This document shows, one piece after another, positions 25,691 through 36,723 of a DNA stretch of 64,000 nucleotides. The stretch covers positions 22,554,730 through 22,618,729 of the forward strand of contig OZ007572.1 of the NCBI GenBank assembly GCA_963931925.1, written 5' to 3'. The position numbers and the translations under genes were made by a program. Each line of letters begins with the position of its first letter. The first letter of the stretch is position 1. The stretch is from Onchidella celtica. Its lineage: Eukaryota; Mollusca; Gastropoda; Systellommatophora; Onchidiidae. Under the pieces are notes generated by a model. That model was not told where the DNA came from and did not search any database. It saw only the letters and a list, made by a program, of their open reading frames with translations.

Positions 25691-25985
25691 GTTCAAGGAG
25701 CTGCCAAACCTATCGTGGATATTGGTCCTTGGACCAAAAGATCAGCTGTAACAAAATTTTATCAGCCAAAGGAACATGAACGTGTGTATTTTTCAGATCA
25801 TATACTTCTTGAAAAGAAAGGGGGGAAAAAAAATCTGAGTAGCTGCCAAAGCCTGGCAATTTGTGGATATTGGTCCCTGGAATAAAAGATCAACTGTAAC
25901 AAAATTTTATCAGCCAACAGAACATAAATCATTAAATGTGTGTACTTTTCAGATTATGTACTTCCTGAAGAAAATAAAAATAATC
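25691..25985. repeat. Two-copy tandem repeat, about 140 bp
   Basis: The block with AGCTGCCAAA, GTGGATATTGGTCC and CTGTAACAAAATTTTATCAG occurs twice in tandem, starting near 25691 and 25832. Copies differ by scattered substitutions and small indels. It lies in an intron of the zinc-finger gene and is non-coding. Confidence 0.75.
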
Positions 25986-26674
25986 CGCTCAGGTAACTCA
26001 AGGGCTGTTTGAAATAAAAGCAATTTCAGCTTTAAGAAATTCTTGTTGCCTTACAAGGTACAATTAAACACTGGTTTTATGATCATGCAATCATAGGTAA
26101 AAGATGGTGTGGTAAGTGATCTACAATATCTGGTCAAAGGCAATGTTAAAAAAAAAAATAGTCACAGACATTGTCTAGCATTTCACAGAATAACATGTCT
26201 TCACCTTGATGTTTGTGTTTCTTCTTCATGTAACAACTGATTTTCTTTACACCTGCCCTTCATTTGCTTGAGAACCAATGAAGATGATCGTATTTATATC
26301 GCATGCGTTGGGGGCTGTATATGAAAACTGGTACCCCATGTGAACTAATAATTACAGTAAGTTGATAAAGTAGAAGAAAAAATCTCATGTGGCTATTTCA
26401 GGTCTATTTCTGGTTTATGGGTGAGATTTCCCTGAGTGAAACTAGTACCTGTGTTGACCGGGCGGAATCTTACAGGGCAACGCAATTACTGATAGCAAAA
26501 ATAGTCACCGAAAACGATCTTTTAAATGCTGACACGGAGAAAACACCATTCTAAAATTAGAAGCGTCCCCCGGTATAAATAACATTTCGGGAATTTCCGC
26601 TTTTCTTAACCTCTGAATTCGTCATGGATTTGCGGGTATATCCTCGATTTTAAAAAAATCTCTCGTTTTGCTAC

Positions 26675-26804
26675 CGGGATAATCGGATCTACAGTTGTTG
26701 TTGCTTTGTTCAACTAAGGAAAGCTGGTGCCAGTTGCTGTTAACTTTTGTTGCTTCCTTGCTGACTATCATAAGAAAAGAATCCGATGACTGTCGGACAG
26801 TCAT
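26675..26804 (-). CDS. Probable first coding exon of the zinc-finger gene
   Basis: From ATG at 26804 the minus strand is open for 43 codons (MTVRQSSDSFLMIVSKEATK at the start) and reaches donor CCCG/GTAGCA after 26675 in phase 1. That is the phase needed by the exon at 25485-25606. With this exon the four pieces total 3,372 bases, an exact multiple of three. The start is uncertain because the frame stays open upstream and a weak acceptor (GTTCGCAG) lies just before it; an earlier exon is possible. A damaged duplicate of most of this exon lies at 26863-26971, and the ATG sits inside a perfect 11-bp palindrome. Confidence 0.55.
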
Positions 26805-26806
26805 CG
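26784..26806. repeat. 11-bp perfect palindrome over the putative start codon
   Basis: CGATGACTGTC and GACAGTCATCG are exact reverse complements separated by one base. The proposed ATG of the zinc-finger gene on the minus strand falls within it. In RNA it could form a tight hairpin at the start codon, but a chance palindrome or operator-like site is equally possible. Confidence 0.7.
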
Positions 26807-26862
26807 CGAATTCTGCGAACCAATTATGAAGAAATGGGGTCAGCTGTACAGAGTGGACGATG

Positions 26863-26971
26863 GGGATAACCGGATCTACAGTTGTTGTTGTTTTGCTATA
26901 ATGAGGAATGCTGGTGCGATATGCTGTTAACTCTTACTGCCTCTTTGCTGACTATCATAAGAATGTATCCA
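26863..26971 (-). pseudogene. Broken duplicate of the first exon
   Basis: This segment matches 26676-26784 with a constant offset of 187 bases (shared blocks include GGATCTACAGTTGTTGTTG and CTGACTATCATAAGAA). On the minus strand the frame equivalent to the exon contains a TAG, and the donor is lost: the sequence after CCC is ATCG rather than GGTAG. The similarity stops almost exactly at the exon/intron border on the donor side. It is most likely a decayed local exon duplication. Confidence 0.7.
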
Positions 26972-27880
26972 ATAACAAAACTCGGCCGCCCGAGGACACC
27001 CAACTCACCAAAAACAATTAATATGGCTACGCCATTCAGTGCATGTCTCTTCAACGGGACCTCGGGCAATGGGCTTGTTATGTACGGAATTGCTGTTGTT
27101 TCATTTGGGAGAGGTGAAAGGTTAAAAAAATAATAATAATCGGGTTTACCACTGTTTTAGTTTTCTTTTTCTTACATAAAAAAAAGCTCATCCTAGAAGA
27201 AATGTACCCAGATCTCCCGTTGCATTCTAAATAACATACAACGAACCGAAGGAGATTGGAAAAGGCTCCATGCTGTGTCTGTCAGATTGCCTCATAGGTT
27301 CTCCCTGCTGGACCAAGAGTCGGTCATTTTTGTTTTGTTAGATAGGGGCTATTTTGACCTGTAGCCAAAAATACCCAAATATGGATTTTTGTTACAGATT
27401 TGTGGCCATTTTCAGAAAGGTATCGTGGCCATGTCATGGAGGACAAAAACTTGTGCTCGTTTAGCTGAACTTGATCCTAGCTCTAACCCTAAAAGTGTCC
27501 CAAAAATTCATTGGCCCAATGGCAAACACGGTCATTCTCTTCATGCGGTGTAAAACACGCCATACTAACGGAAAATCAGGTTTTTCATTTCCTTTTCAAA
27601 CCAGTTCACGACAACAAATTAGAAACCTCCCCAAATACCCGAGGGAAATTTTAATTGGGCCTTAGATTCGTGCACTGCATTCGGACTTCAGCGCCCATCT
27701 AATAACAAGACAAAAAGCAAATTTATAATCTCTAATTGACAAAATTTCATGAGGATTAATTCTTTCCGTGATTCTTAGGAAGGAAACAATAAAGCTACAA
27801 TACGTTTCCATATCGTCGGTAACTTCACTAACGGTAAAAAAAAAAAAAAGGAGCCGCTTTGAACTTGTGTTTTTGGAGAC
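26972..27880. other. No gene recognised
   Basis: Upstream side of the zinc-finger gene. It may contain the promoter, but I see no TATA box or other decisive motif and no bounded repeat. Confidence 0.45.
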
Positions 27881-27884
27881 ACAT

Positions 27885-28010
27885 GTACGTGTTGCCGCCG
27901 CCAACCAAAAGCACCTGTTCTTTATTGCAGACGACGTGGCCAGATAAAGGGTCGCCGGCGCCGCCTCTTCTAAACAAGGGTTGTTGTTTCATTTCACTGA
28001 ACTCATTACG
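27885..28010 (-). pseudogene. Possible kelch-like exon or remnant
   Basis: The minus strand reads MKQQPLFRRGGAGDPLSGH followed by VVCNKEQVLLVGGGNTY. The pattern SGH, about eleven residues, then a hydrophobic strand and GG is what one kelch beta-propeller blade looks like. No second blade was found and no strong donor follows. The frame runs into a T-rich run and stops. It may be a first exon, a pseudogene or chance. Confidence 0.25.
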
Positions 28011-28110
28011 AGTCATTAGTGTCATGAAAGCTATTATGAAAACGGTATGATTGACCAATCTGCAAAGACCGACCAGGAACTGGATCCAGCAGTAGTGAAA
28101 ACCCTGCACA

Positions 28111-28800
28111 TAGTAGACTTTTGAACGCACAGTTAACAATGTTGTAAATCCGACAGGAACAGTTAGACTATGGGCAATGGGAACTCAATTCAGCATTCAT
28201 GGTGTGCCTTGACCGCCAACCCCACACATACTTGCCAACCTCCGCAACACCAAATCATGGACAAACCGTTAGGATTTTGGGTGAAATTTCGGGATCAACA
28301 ATAGTGAACCAGTCACTCACAATGTCCTAAAGTTCATCAAATGGGTAGAATTCACCTGTGTATTAGTTGTTGTTTTTTCCTCTCAGTAGACTTCTAAACG
28401 CATTGTTAATACATGGAAGTCCGACAGGAAACGTCTGACTATCAAATAAAGCACTCTATCCAGCATCATAGTGTGTCTTGGCCATCAACCTCACTTAAAA
28501 GTCAGACTATCAAATAAAGCACTCTATCCAGCATCAAAGTGTGTCTTGACCATCAACATCACTTAAAAGTCAGACTATCAAATAAGGCATTCTATCCAGC
28601 ATCATAGTGTGTCTTGGCCATCAACCTCACACACACCTGCCAACTTCCACAACACCAAATCAGGGACAATAGGAGCAAATATTTAGGATTTTGAGTGAAA
28701 ACACAAGATCAACAATAGTAAACATAACTACTCACTCACAGTATCCTGAAGTTCATCAAATGGGTAGAATTCAACTATGTATTCGTTTTTTTTCTCCCCG
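28111..28800 (+). repeat. Segmental tandem duplication with internal triplication
   Basis: A unit of about 276 bases starting GTAGACTTTTGAACGCA at 28111 recurs from 28387 (GTAGACTTCTAAACGCA). Both copies contain CAACACCAAATCA, AACAATAGT and GTTCATCAAATGGGTAGAAT. In the second copy a block of about 67 bases beginning GTCAGACTATCAAATAA is present three times in tandem. The sequence is non-coding. Confidence 0.8.
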
Positions 28801-28810
28801 GTAGTATTAT

Positions 28811-28950
28811 ATGGCCTAACCAAAGACAAAAATGCAAAATCACAGCTTGCGAGATGAGGCGTCTCAGAAAGACATTAAACGTCACACGACCAGATAAGAT
28901 CAGGAACGAAGTCATCAGAGACATAGTGGGGACTAAGCCATGCCTAGAAC

Positions 28951-28989
<39 letters not shown>

Positions 28990-29230
28990 AAAACAAAGGC
29001 TGAAGCGATTCGGTCACCTCATGAGGCTTCTGAGCGAACGGCCAGCATACAGAACTTATGACATGAAAAGGCCTGGATCCAGAGGAGTGGAGCGTCCTAG
29101 GAAAAGATGGATAGAAGGTGTCAAAGAAAGAACTGAAAGAATCAACCTCGGAATGGCAAAACTACCCATTAGGCCCACGCCCGAAAGCTGCATCTCCCTT
29201 AGAGGCTTAACGGCACAAGAGAATGAATAA
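28811..29230 (+). pseudogene. RTE-like LINE C-terminal fragment with microsatellite inside
   Basis: Plus-strand remains of a LINE ORF2 C-terminus. Successive blocks are LTKDKNAKSQLA, MRRLRKTLNV, KIRNEVIRDIVGTKPCLEH, then RLKRFGHLMRLLSERPAYR and RPRKRWIEGVKERTERI. This order matches the end of RTE-like and related endonuclease-RT proteins. The frame shifts near 28852, and a (TA)n(GA)n microsatellite at 28950-28989 separates LEH from RLKRFGHLMR. The catalytic RT motifs are not present. A stop codon follows at about 29228, then an A-rich stretch. Confidence 0.8.
28950..28989. repeat. (TA)n(GA)n microsatellite
   Basis: About 21 bases of alternating AT followed by about 19 bases of AG repeat, located inside the LINE C-terminal fragment where conserved protein blocks should be nearly continuous. 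Confidence 0.95.
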
Positions 29231-31250
29231 TAAACAAAACAAAAAAGAACAGCGTTCACAATAGAGCTTTTTTTTTTTTTTTGTTTCCTTCTGTTTACCA
29301 AAGTGGGAATATAAAACCCAGAGTAAAACTGAGAATCCCGGATCGCCCAAGCTGTTATCGGGAATCCAGGACCAGGTCTAAAATCCGGGACAATCCCGTG
29401 TTTTCAGGAGTGGTTGATAAGTCTGCTCACAGCCACGCTGGCGATAGTCATTGCATTCTATCGTCATCGGTGGCTACATCTTCATCTCACTCCCTCCTTT
29501 ATTCTAACTATAAGCAGCTTTCACTACTGCACCACGTCTGAAACTGATCCTTCATTAAAAATGTGTGCAACTGAGAAGTGATTTTCCAAAACCTGTTACT
29601 GACCACTGTAAGTTTTCTGATTTAAGGTACATAGAAATTACTTAAATCGATCACTTAATTTCTCATGATAATGGATCCCTAGCACAAATTTTAATGTCGT
29701 AGAGCAGCAGTCCCCTTTCATCTTTTTCTCGGGTTCTAAATATAGTGAGAATTTTAGTGCGTGACATGTCCGCAATTAATTGCCATGTGTCAAGCACGTC
29801 TGGTTGCTCACCGGCATGAAGTGGGTCAGCATGGACAGTAGGCGGACAAAGAACAGCATTACAGAAAACACGGAAATGCAGTTGACCATTTCCAAAACTG
29901 TTGACGATGGGCGGGACCTTTTACTTCAAGTGGCTCAGGAAAGCCTAGACGGGACTACAAAATAACTGATTAACTCAGTGTCATTTCTGGTCTTCTGTGA
30001 TTTTCCAATGCCCTGCAGCTGTCATGAAAATATCTTACGACTATGAATTTGCGTCTTTTCCGAACTAGTACTGTCATACCTACGCTTGCATTTCAAATAC
30101 GCCACCAACGAAGGAAAGGCACACAAAGACCTTTGCGATTAACAGTTATGTTAGCAGAAAACTGAAAAGATATCCTTGCATACATCCTTGCTCGATTCTG
30201 CACATACTAAATATAAAACGATATGTTGTACTTCCGGTTCATTTTCTGGTTTTACTGAGCTGAAAATCACAAACCGTTAAAAATGTCGTGACGAACAAGA
30301 TGAAGCACTGGGTTTTGAGATGATTAACTATGCTACAGAATTGGTATACACTATTTCTATCAAAAACAAAAAAAAGTATGCACGCAAGTAATCAATAACG
30401 GTGAGAATGTCAATCTGGGTTGCTGACATTCACTGCGCTGTAGCTCTTAAATTTTCACAGATGTGCAGTGGTCGATTTAACACAGGAAAAGTGATTTAAA
30501 GGCATGCCAACTGTCAGCGTTTTCATTCCTAACGATCAAAATTAATGTACTCTATCAGACAATCAAGGAAATTTAAGATGCAGGCTCATAAGCTAATTTA
30601 TTGCACGAGGAGCAGTATGGTTGCATATCCACATACTCGGTCGCTAAGTAAACGTGACCCAAACTGTATCTTCGTCCAATCAAGAACGTACTCTGTATGT
30701 AACTTTGAAATATCACAAACATTGCCTGGCGCGATCTGGGAGGTCAAGGTGAGGTAATGGGGCATCACATACATGTACATGTATTAAATTTAAACTGACA
30801 AAAGCTTCTCGAATGTCAAATGAGTATATTTTTCTATGCCTCCTACAACACAACGATGGCGTGCTGTTTCATTCATGTCATACAATACTTCAGCAACACT
30901 GCTATGATCTCCCGAGCAAGAGCCACGGTTTACTTCTACCAGACGTGATAACGAGGGATATGGCATTATATAACGTGTCCTTTGTTCACAGGTCAGCTGA
31001 GGTTTAAATTGAGCTACTTTCCCTGGCATCCAAAGGGAGAGACTGCTTGCTGTGGATATTCCTCTTTTTCGTGAAAAGTCGCCATATAATCTAGGATCTT
31101 TTTCAAATATATATGCCAGCTTTAACAAAATCTCCCAGCATTCCTGTCCTTTTCCTTCTTGTAGATAGATTTTTCAAGCATCACGAATCAAGAAATGAAC
31201 ACAACAGCATGGCCCCGAGAGAATCAAAATTGAAATATACACGGTGCCTA
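29231..31250. other. No gene recognised
   Basis: Mixed-composition sequence with short open frames only. A palindromic TACATGTACATGTA lies near 30772, a motif seen several times in this window. I see no gene, RNA or element ends. Confidence 0.5.
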
Positions 31251-31251
31251 T

Positions 31252-31795
31252 AACGTTCTGCTAAGATGATACATCTGGAACAATATTAGTTCACAAAGAG
31301 GACTTAAAGAGAAAGAAAACCTAGGAATAAATTATACATGTTTGTACATATTTTGCATGCATCTTGAACAAGTAACCTCACAAACACGGTTTAAAAATAC
31401 ACGGGAAAAAAGCGCTGATGTACGCGGATGAAAATATAAAGTTCTGCCAAGATAACACATCTTGAACAATGTAAATTCAAAAAGATACTTAAATAAAAAG
31501 AAAACCTGGCAATGACTTATATTTTCTGTCCATATTTTGCACCCATCTTGAACAATGTCACCTCACAAAAGGGACTTTAAAATACTTGGGGAAAATAGCA
31601 ATGATGTACGCGTCAGCAAATATAAAATTCTGCTCAGATAACACATCTTGGACCGTGTAAATTCAAAAAGAGGGCTTAAGGAGAAAGACAACATAGCAAT
31701 GAATAATATTTTCAGTGCATATTTTGCTTGCATCTTGAACGATGTAACCTCACAAGCAGGGCTTAAAATACTGAAGGGAAAAGCGAAAGTGCACG
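31252..31795. repeat. Three-copy tandem repeat, about 187 bp
   Basis: Copies start near 31254, 31441 and 31628, each with GTTCTGC or ATTCTGC, ACACATCTTG or a near-copy, CATATTTTGC and ATCTTGAACAA. The sequence is non-coding and the copies are clearly diverged, so the array is old. Confidence 0.85.
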
Positions 31796-32643
31796 ATTAT
31801 ACGTACTGTATCTGCTTTGCTCTCAGAATCAAAACGTACTTCAAAAATCACATTTTCACTTCGGGTTGACTGGTAAACTATGCCACATTTCTGCTCAGTG
31901 TATCTAAAAATGAAATAGGGATACCGAGGCCTATTGACACAAACTACGAAATAAAAATTCAGTATGTGCCATTGGATTGTCGAATTTAAACGAAATTCAG
32001 AGTTTGTTAACTTCAATTTACCTGCAAGCTGCTCTGACTGCAAAATTTAGCTCAGTATTTCAGACAACTACAAGTCTTCATAAACAAAAGTGCAAACCCT
32101 CATGAGGCATGAAAGGAAAATGCCTACCGCAATCAAATCTTTCACTTCTGGTGTCAAGGTTAATGTTATAATTGTCGTGCTGGGTCACGACTCGCAAGTA
32201 CTTGAGTTTTCACGGTCTCGTTGATTATAACCAGCGTAAATTGTCCTTGAACTGTTCTCGTGAACAGTTTGTTTTTGAAACACTTTTTCTTAGAGATGGA
32301 AAGAAAGTGGGGCAAGATAGAATAAATGGATAAGTTAGGAGTGACAGTGCAATTCTCGACCCCGTGATTTTGATGAACACTTACAAGGGAAGAGAAGGGG
32401 TGAATAAGGATAGATAGTTTAAGACGCTTAGTCGCGTTCAGAAATTCGTACATAAAATGTAGAAAGCACGAGGGTTTAAAGATTTCAGTAATGGTTTTGA
32501 CATTTTAATTTGACCTTGTCTGTTTTTAGTACAAGGCCGTGACCAACTCCCACGTAGAATCTATTAATACTGCGAGCTGAGCTCGCATGGATGCACCAAT
32601 CAAATCTAGGCATTTGGACGGTAATTTGCAGGTGGCTGCACAG

Positions 32644-32650
32644 TATAAAA
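32644..32650 (+). promoter_or_regulatory. TATA box of the left LTR-like repeat
   Basis: TATAAAA preceded by CAG, conserved at the same place (37190-37196) in the right copy. A conserved block, AATCTGTGCAGGCGTCGGCA, follows about 45 bases downstream in both copies and may lie just past the transcription start. Confidence 0.6.
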
Positions 32651-32822
32651 GCGTAGCCATACCTATGTTCATTACTCCATACAGAAAATTCCAATCTGTG
32701 CAGGCGTCGGCACGATTCTGCCTGAAGAATCATAAGACTGTTGATTTATGTCTAGTCCATTATAGGCATTGAGATGAAGCCATATGCTTGAATGAGATAT
32801 GCCCACTGCTATTGTCTTCTGT

Positions 32823-32845
32823 TCCCTGGTTTTCCTTACCAGGGA
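32823..32845 (+). other. Conserved hairpin in the left LTR-like repeat
   Basis: TCCCTGGT and ACCAGGGA form an 8-bp stem around a 7-base loop (TTTCCTT). The right copy keeps the stem exactly but has a different loop, which suggests the folded RNA or DNA matters. Confidence 0.6.
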
Positions 32846-33484
32846 CCAAGTGTAAGTGTTTGTCCTCTGATGATTCAACAATGAACGAGGAGCTGAACAT
32901 AATTTATCCAGTAGAACAGGATTGCCGCATATGCTAGGAGTGCTACCCAAGAATGCAAGACAAAGATTTATATTAACTTGCAACTAGTATGAATGTTTGG
33001 CATACACATCTGGGAATTGGGATTGATTTGTCTGGATGAGGCTGGGGATTGCCAGCCCATCCTAGAGTAGATCCAATAGACTTAACTACGTCAGTTTATA
33101 TTGACGAGCTTGATCCATTATAAGCGGTAGGCACAAATAGCTGAGAGGACATCGTCGCCAGAGACATTAGTATATTGCTTGATAGATAGTAGGCAGACTA
33201 TATCTGAGAGATATATAACTAGTACTTAAATTGTTAGTGAGTCAGAATGATCTTAATCTTATAGGAATCTAGAGGAGACTTCTAGTGACATATTATTGAA
33301 TTTTCATTTGATGCTGCTGATGTTGTCTTTTAGTATGTAAGAGATCTAGACAAAATTGTTAGGAAATTTAATGTAATTAAATTTGTGGCCCTGCAGGTCT
33401 GTTTATGAAACTTATTCAGATTGTTCTTAGTGTGTGGCATGGTACGAAAGAGTAAATAATAAATACCTCTCGATTTAAAATGCA

Positions 33485-36400
33485 GTCATAATACCCACTC
33501 TGTAACATCTGGCTTGTCTAATGCGACTACTTATGTCAAACGGCTGTTTGTATTGAATGCTTGTTCTACTGACTTCGAAAGCCATTCAAACGTGTACGTT
33601 TTTGTCCCCTGGTACATGCATTTCGCATCGTAACCCAGGTCCAGGAATGAACTCTTTTTCGACACAGCTTGACTGGTTTGAGGTTGTGTTGGGAGAAAGC
33701 ACGTCGACACGATGTCGGCCATATTATTGTGCTGGGGAAAAGCAAGACGATTGACAGAATCCAGAAGAATGATAGGACAGAATGAGATCATATCAGAAGC
33801 GCCCACCAATCATCTGCGGACTGCTCAAACCAATAAACCAAACAAAAATTATATGCATTTTAACACCTTGTGTCAAACTAATGAATTTACATCAATCAAA
33901 GCTGATACATGTATAATAAAGATATGGCTGCGTTTGAGAAACCAAATTTTGGTATTCAATAAGTTAATACCTTTCAAACCCCATAGTAGCACAACGTCAA
34001 ACAGTGACATAAAATTAGACCTATCTATTTTAAAAATTTCGGCTGCAGCCAAAAACCTTTCGTCAGACTGACCTCAATGCAGTAGTATCCACTTTCTATC
34101 ACTGGGAAGGTTCAAGGAATTCTTTCACTACCTCCCAGCTCCCAGAAAGCTGAAAATGGGAACTATCCAAGCAATCCTCAAGATTGTGCTTCCTCCGCAA
34201 TCCAGCAATTAGACTCCGACACTATGTCAGTGAGTTTAGGGTTCAAAGCCACATGGGTCTTAGCTCGATCAATCCTGCCCCCTCCTTCTGAACAACAGTC
34301 TCCGCAAACTATGTATGTTCATAAAATCTAAACAGTGGGTGTCTCGCCAACATTTAAAAAAAAAATGCACCAAGGGCGAATCAATATGTGCACTGGGTCG
34401 ATTTAAAACACACACTTTTTTCCTTAGAGATGGCAAAGGGCAGCTGAAATCAACATTATAGACCAGACGAGTTTCACTTGTGTACTGATTTCTACTGTGC
34501 ACACTAATGCAATGTTTGGACCAGGTGACCAGATTTTTATTACGAAAAATCTGTTAACGTTTGGAAATGATAATGTATAACCGTTTGGTTTTTTTGGAGG
34601 GGGGGGGGGGAGGAGGAGGGGGGGGGGGTTGTTGTGCGGTTGTTGTTGTTGTTTTTTGGCGTACGTTGAAAGATTTCAAAAATCTATGGTGTTATAATAT
34701 TCGTGACTGGAGACTCCTTGCAAGAACAGTTAAGTTATTCCCTTAGAATGACAAGGTTCTATCTCCACTTTCTGGCTGAAAAAGAGTTACACACAATACT
34801 TCTACAGGCCATCTCCATTGTGTATCAAAGTATCGAGCGGTTTCGGTTTGTAATTTGTAAGTATTACTTAAAAGAAAAAAAAAGTCGTATCTCTAAAAGC
34901 TACATGAGCACAAGAAACTTCAATCACCAATTTCTCACAAGTTGATGGAAGAGAGTTAGAACCTTGTTATTCTAAGGGTATAACTGTTCTCTCAATGCAG
35001 AGTCTCCAGTTTATCAAAGACCTTAGCTCGAGAGTAAAATAGTGTGCATTACCTGATCATATTTTGACGGTATTCTTACTACAACTCCGCCTGCAGCCAC
35101 TTCACCAAGAATTGGCACTGTCACAGTGTTCAATGACATACTGCTCACATTAAATTACCTTTCAGAATAGGTTATCATCTCTATGATGCAACTGCAAACA
35201 GAATATCTATTTTGCTCCGTTGAAAGCATAGGTCGACACCGTTGCAAAACCATGTAATGATCCATTTACACAGTTGTTCTGCCGGAGATAATAAATACCG
35301 AGAATACAACGAATCAAAGTTACCGTCGGGAGCCCCACCAATGTCAACCCTACCATTGATTTTTTTCCTCACATGCTGCACCAGTACCACAAGACGCAAG
35401 TCTATTACCACCATAGGCCAATTTCTCCGAGAACGAACTGCGAATGCATATTGACCTGGTAATTTCAAGATTTCAGCAGTTGCCTAGACAGAGTCTAACT
35501 GGAGAGAATCTGATTTTGATACCGAGCACCTTGCACATATGAAAGAAAATGATAGAATTGGTTCTGCATTACATAATACATGTAATAATATATTAATATG
35601 CTTTGATATCTTGTCATCGTGGACTACCAAATTGCTCTTATCAACTGACACATAAATGCAGATAATTAGCGGGACGAAATTATGGTACAGAGGTTGATGG
35701 ACCGCCATTTCCTCCAGAGCTGAGTCTATTGATCACACGTCCTTGACAGCCTATCATCAAAAACAGCACGCCCCAGATTTTGCTGCAGGAAAGCGACAAG
35801 TTTTTTCTCAATTCAAATGAAACTGCGTTGCATTCTTCCGATATACCTGTTCCTACTCTCATCATACAAGTGAACAATTTCGAGGCCACAACCTTGAAAA
35901 TGCCTGCAAAGTGAAGAAAAGCGGTGAGGAAATAGCCTAGTTCTGACTCCTGGGGCGTTTTTCGACACAAAGCTAACTGGCATTGCCACAACTGCCATCA
36001 GACAGTGAGAACATCAACAGTTGTTCCATATTTTGACGAGTAGTTTGACACGTGAGACTACATTCACCACATCCTCGCGAACGACAGACGCCATAATATG
36101 AAGATGTAACTATCATCATCGGCTGACAAATGCCACGATTGTAAGGAGTTTTGCTCAGAGTATACGTCGAGCACTGGTGTCTCCCCAGTTGCATAATGTT
36201 GCTAAATTATAGCATGCGCACGCTGATTAAATTGTCTGTTTCCAAGGAAGGCAAAACAAAGAAAACTGACGGAACGCCTCCGTTATTCTAACAGTTTTCA
36301 CTGAGATATTCTCAAGAGAATAATTGTAGTTAATCAACGTTATCGATTGGGGCAGTTCCTAGAAATGTATGCAACTAACTGTTTGGTCAACCAAGCTTTC

Positions 36401-36723
36401 TCCGGGACAGATGCAATTTGTTGGAACGCTTAGGATTAGGGAGCGGTCTGTACAAACAGAAAGAAAGAAAGAAACTGACTTACAGTCACGCAATATATAC
36501 AACAGAGATGCTTCCTCATAGCACAAAACGTTTCAGAATCGCACCTATTTAAGACCTGGAAAGCACTGGACAATCAATTTACAAACCGGCTAATAATAAA
36601 TGTTGATATCCCGCAATGGTCGACAGACTGAACGAAGGAAATAGGAAATGTGCATTCCAGCTCTCCAACGAGAAGTTAAACTAAAAGGAATTCCCCATGT
36701 CAAGAACAGATTAAGTCCATAAA
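33485..36723. other. Segment between the LTR-like repeats, no gag-pol seen
   Basis: If the flanking repeats were one LTR pair this would be the internal region, but I found no reverse transcriptase, integrase, protease or gag motif. It contains a G-rich stretch near 34.60-34.63 kb and several short frames. One minus-strand frame at 35181-35468 (YAFAVRSRRNWPMVV, then KKINGRVDIGG) faintly recalls the start of a receptor ligand-binding fold, after a possible acceptor AAATTACCAG. This is too weak to annotate as a gene. Confidence 0.45.

Larger units (their letters stand above)
32173..33484 (+). mobile_element. LTR-like repeat, left copy (1.31 kb)
   Basis: Homologous along its full length to 36724-38033 in the same orientation. 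The unit starts TGTCGTGCTGGGTCACG and ends AAATGCA, so it has the TG...CA ends usual for LTRs. It carries a TATA box (32644-32650) and an AATAAA near its 3' end (33458-33463), as expected of an LTR promoter and polyadenylation signal. The distance between them, about 800 bases, is long for a simple R region. Flanking five-base duplications were not convincing. It could be an LTR of a non-autonomous element, a solo LTR, or another dispersed transcription unit. Confidence 0.65.

Noticed and set aside
31252-31795. CRISPR-like array
   Set aside because: The copies are contiguous 187-bp tandem repeats without short repeats separated by unique spacers, and the DNA is animal nuclear sequence.
35030-35140. 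Minus-strand frame with VPILGEVAAGGVVV before a CAG/GTAATG donor, resembling a LexA-type cleavage region
   Set aside because: The resemblance covers only a few residues, LexA-type proteins are not expected here, and no supporting exon was found.
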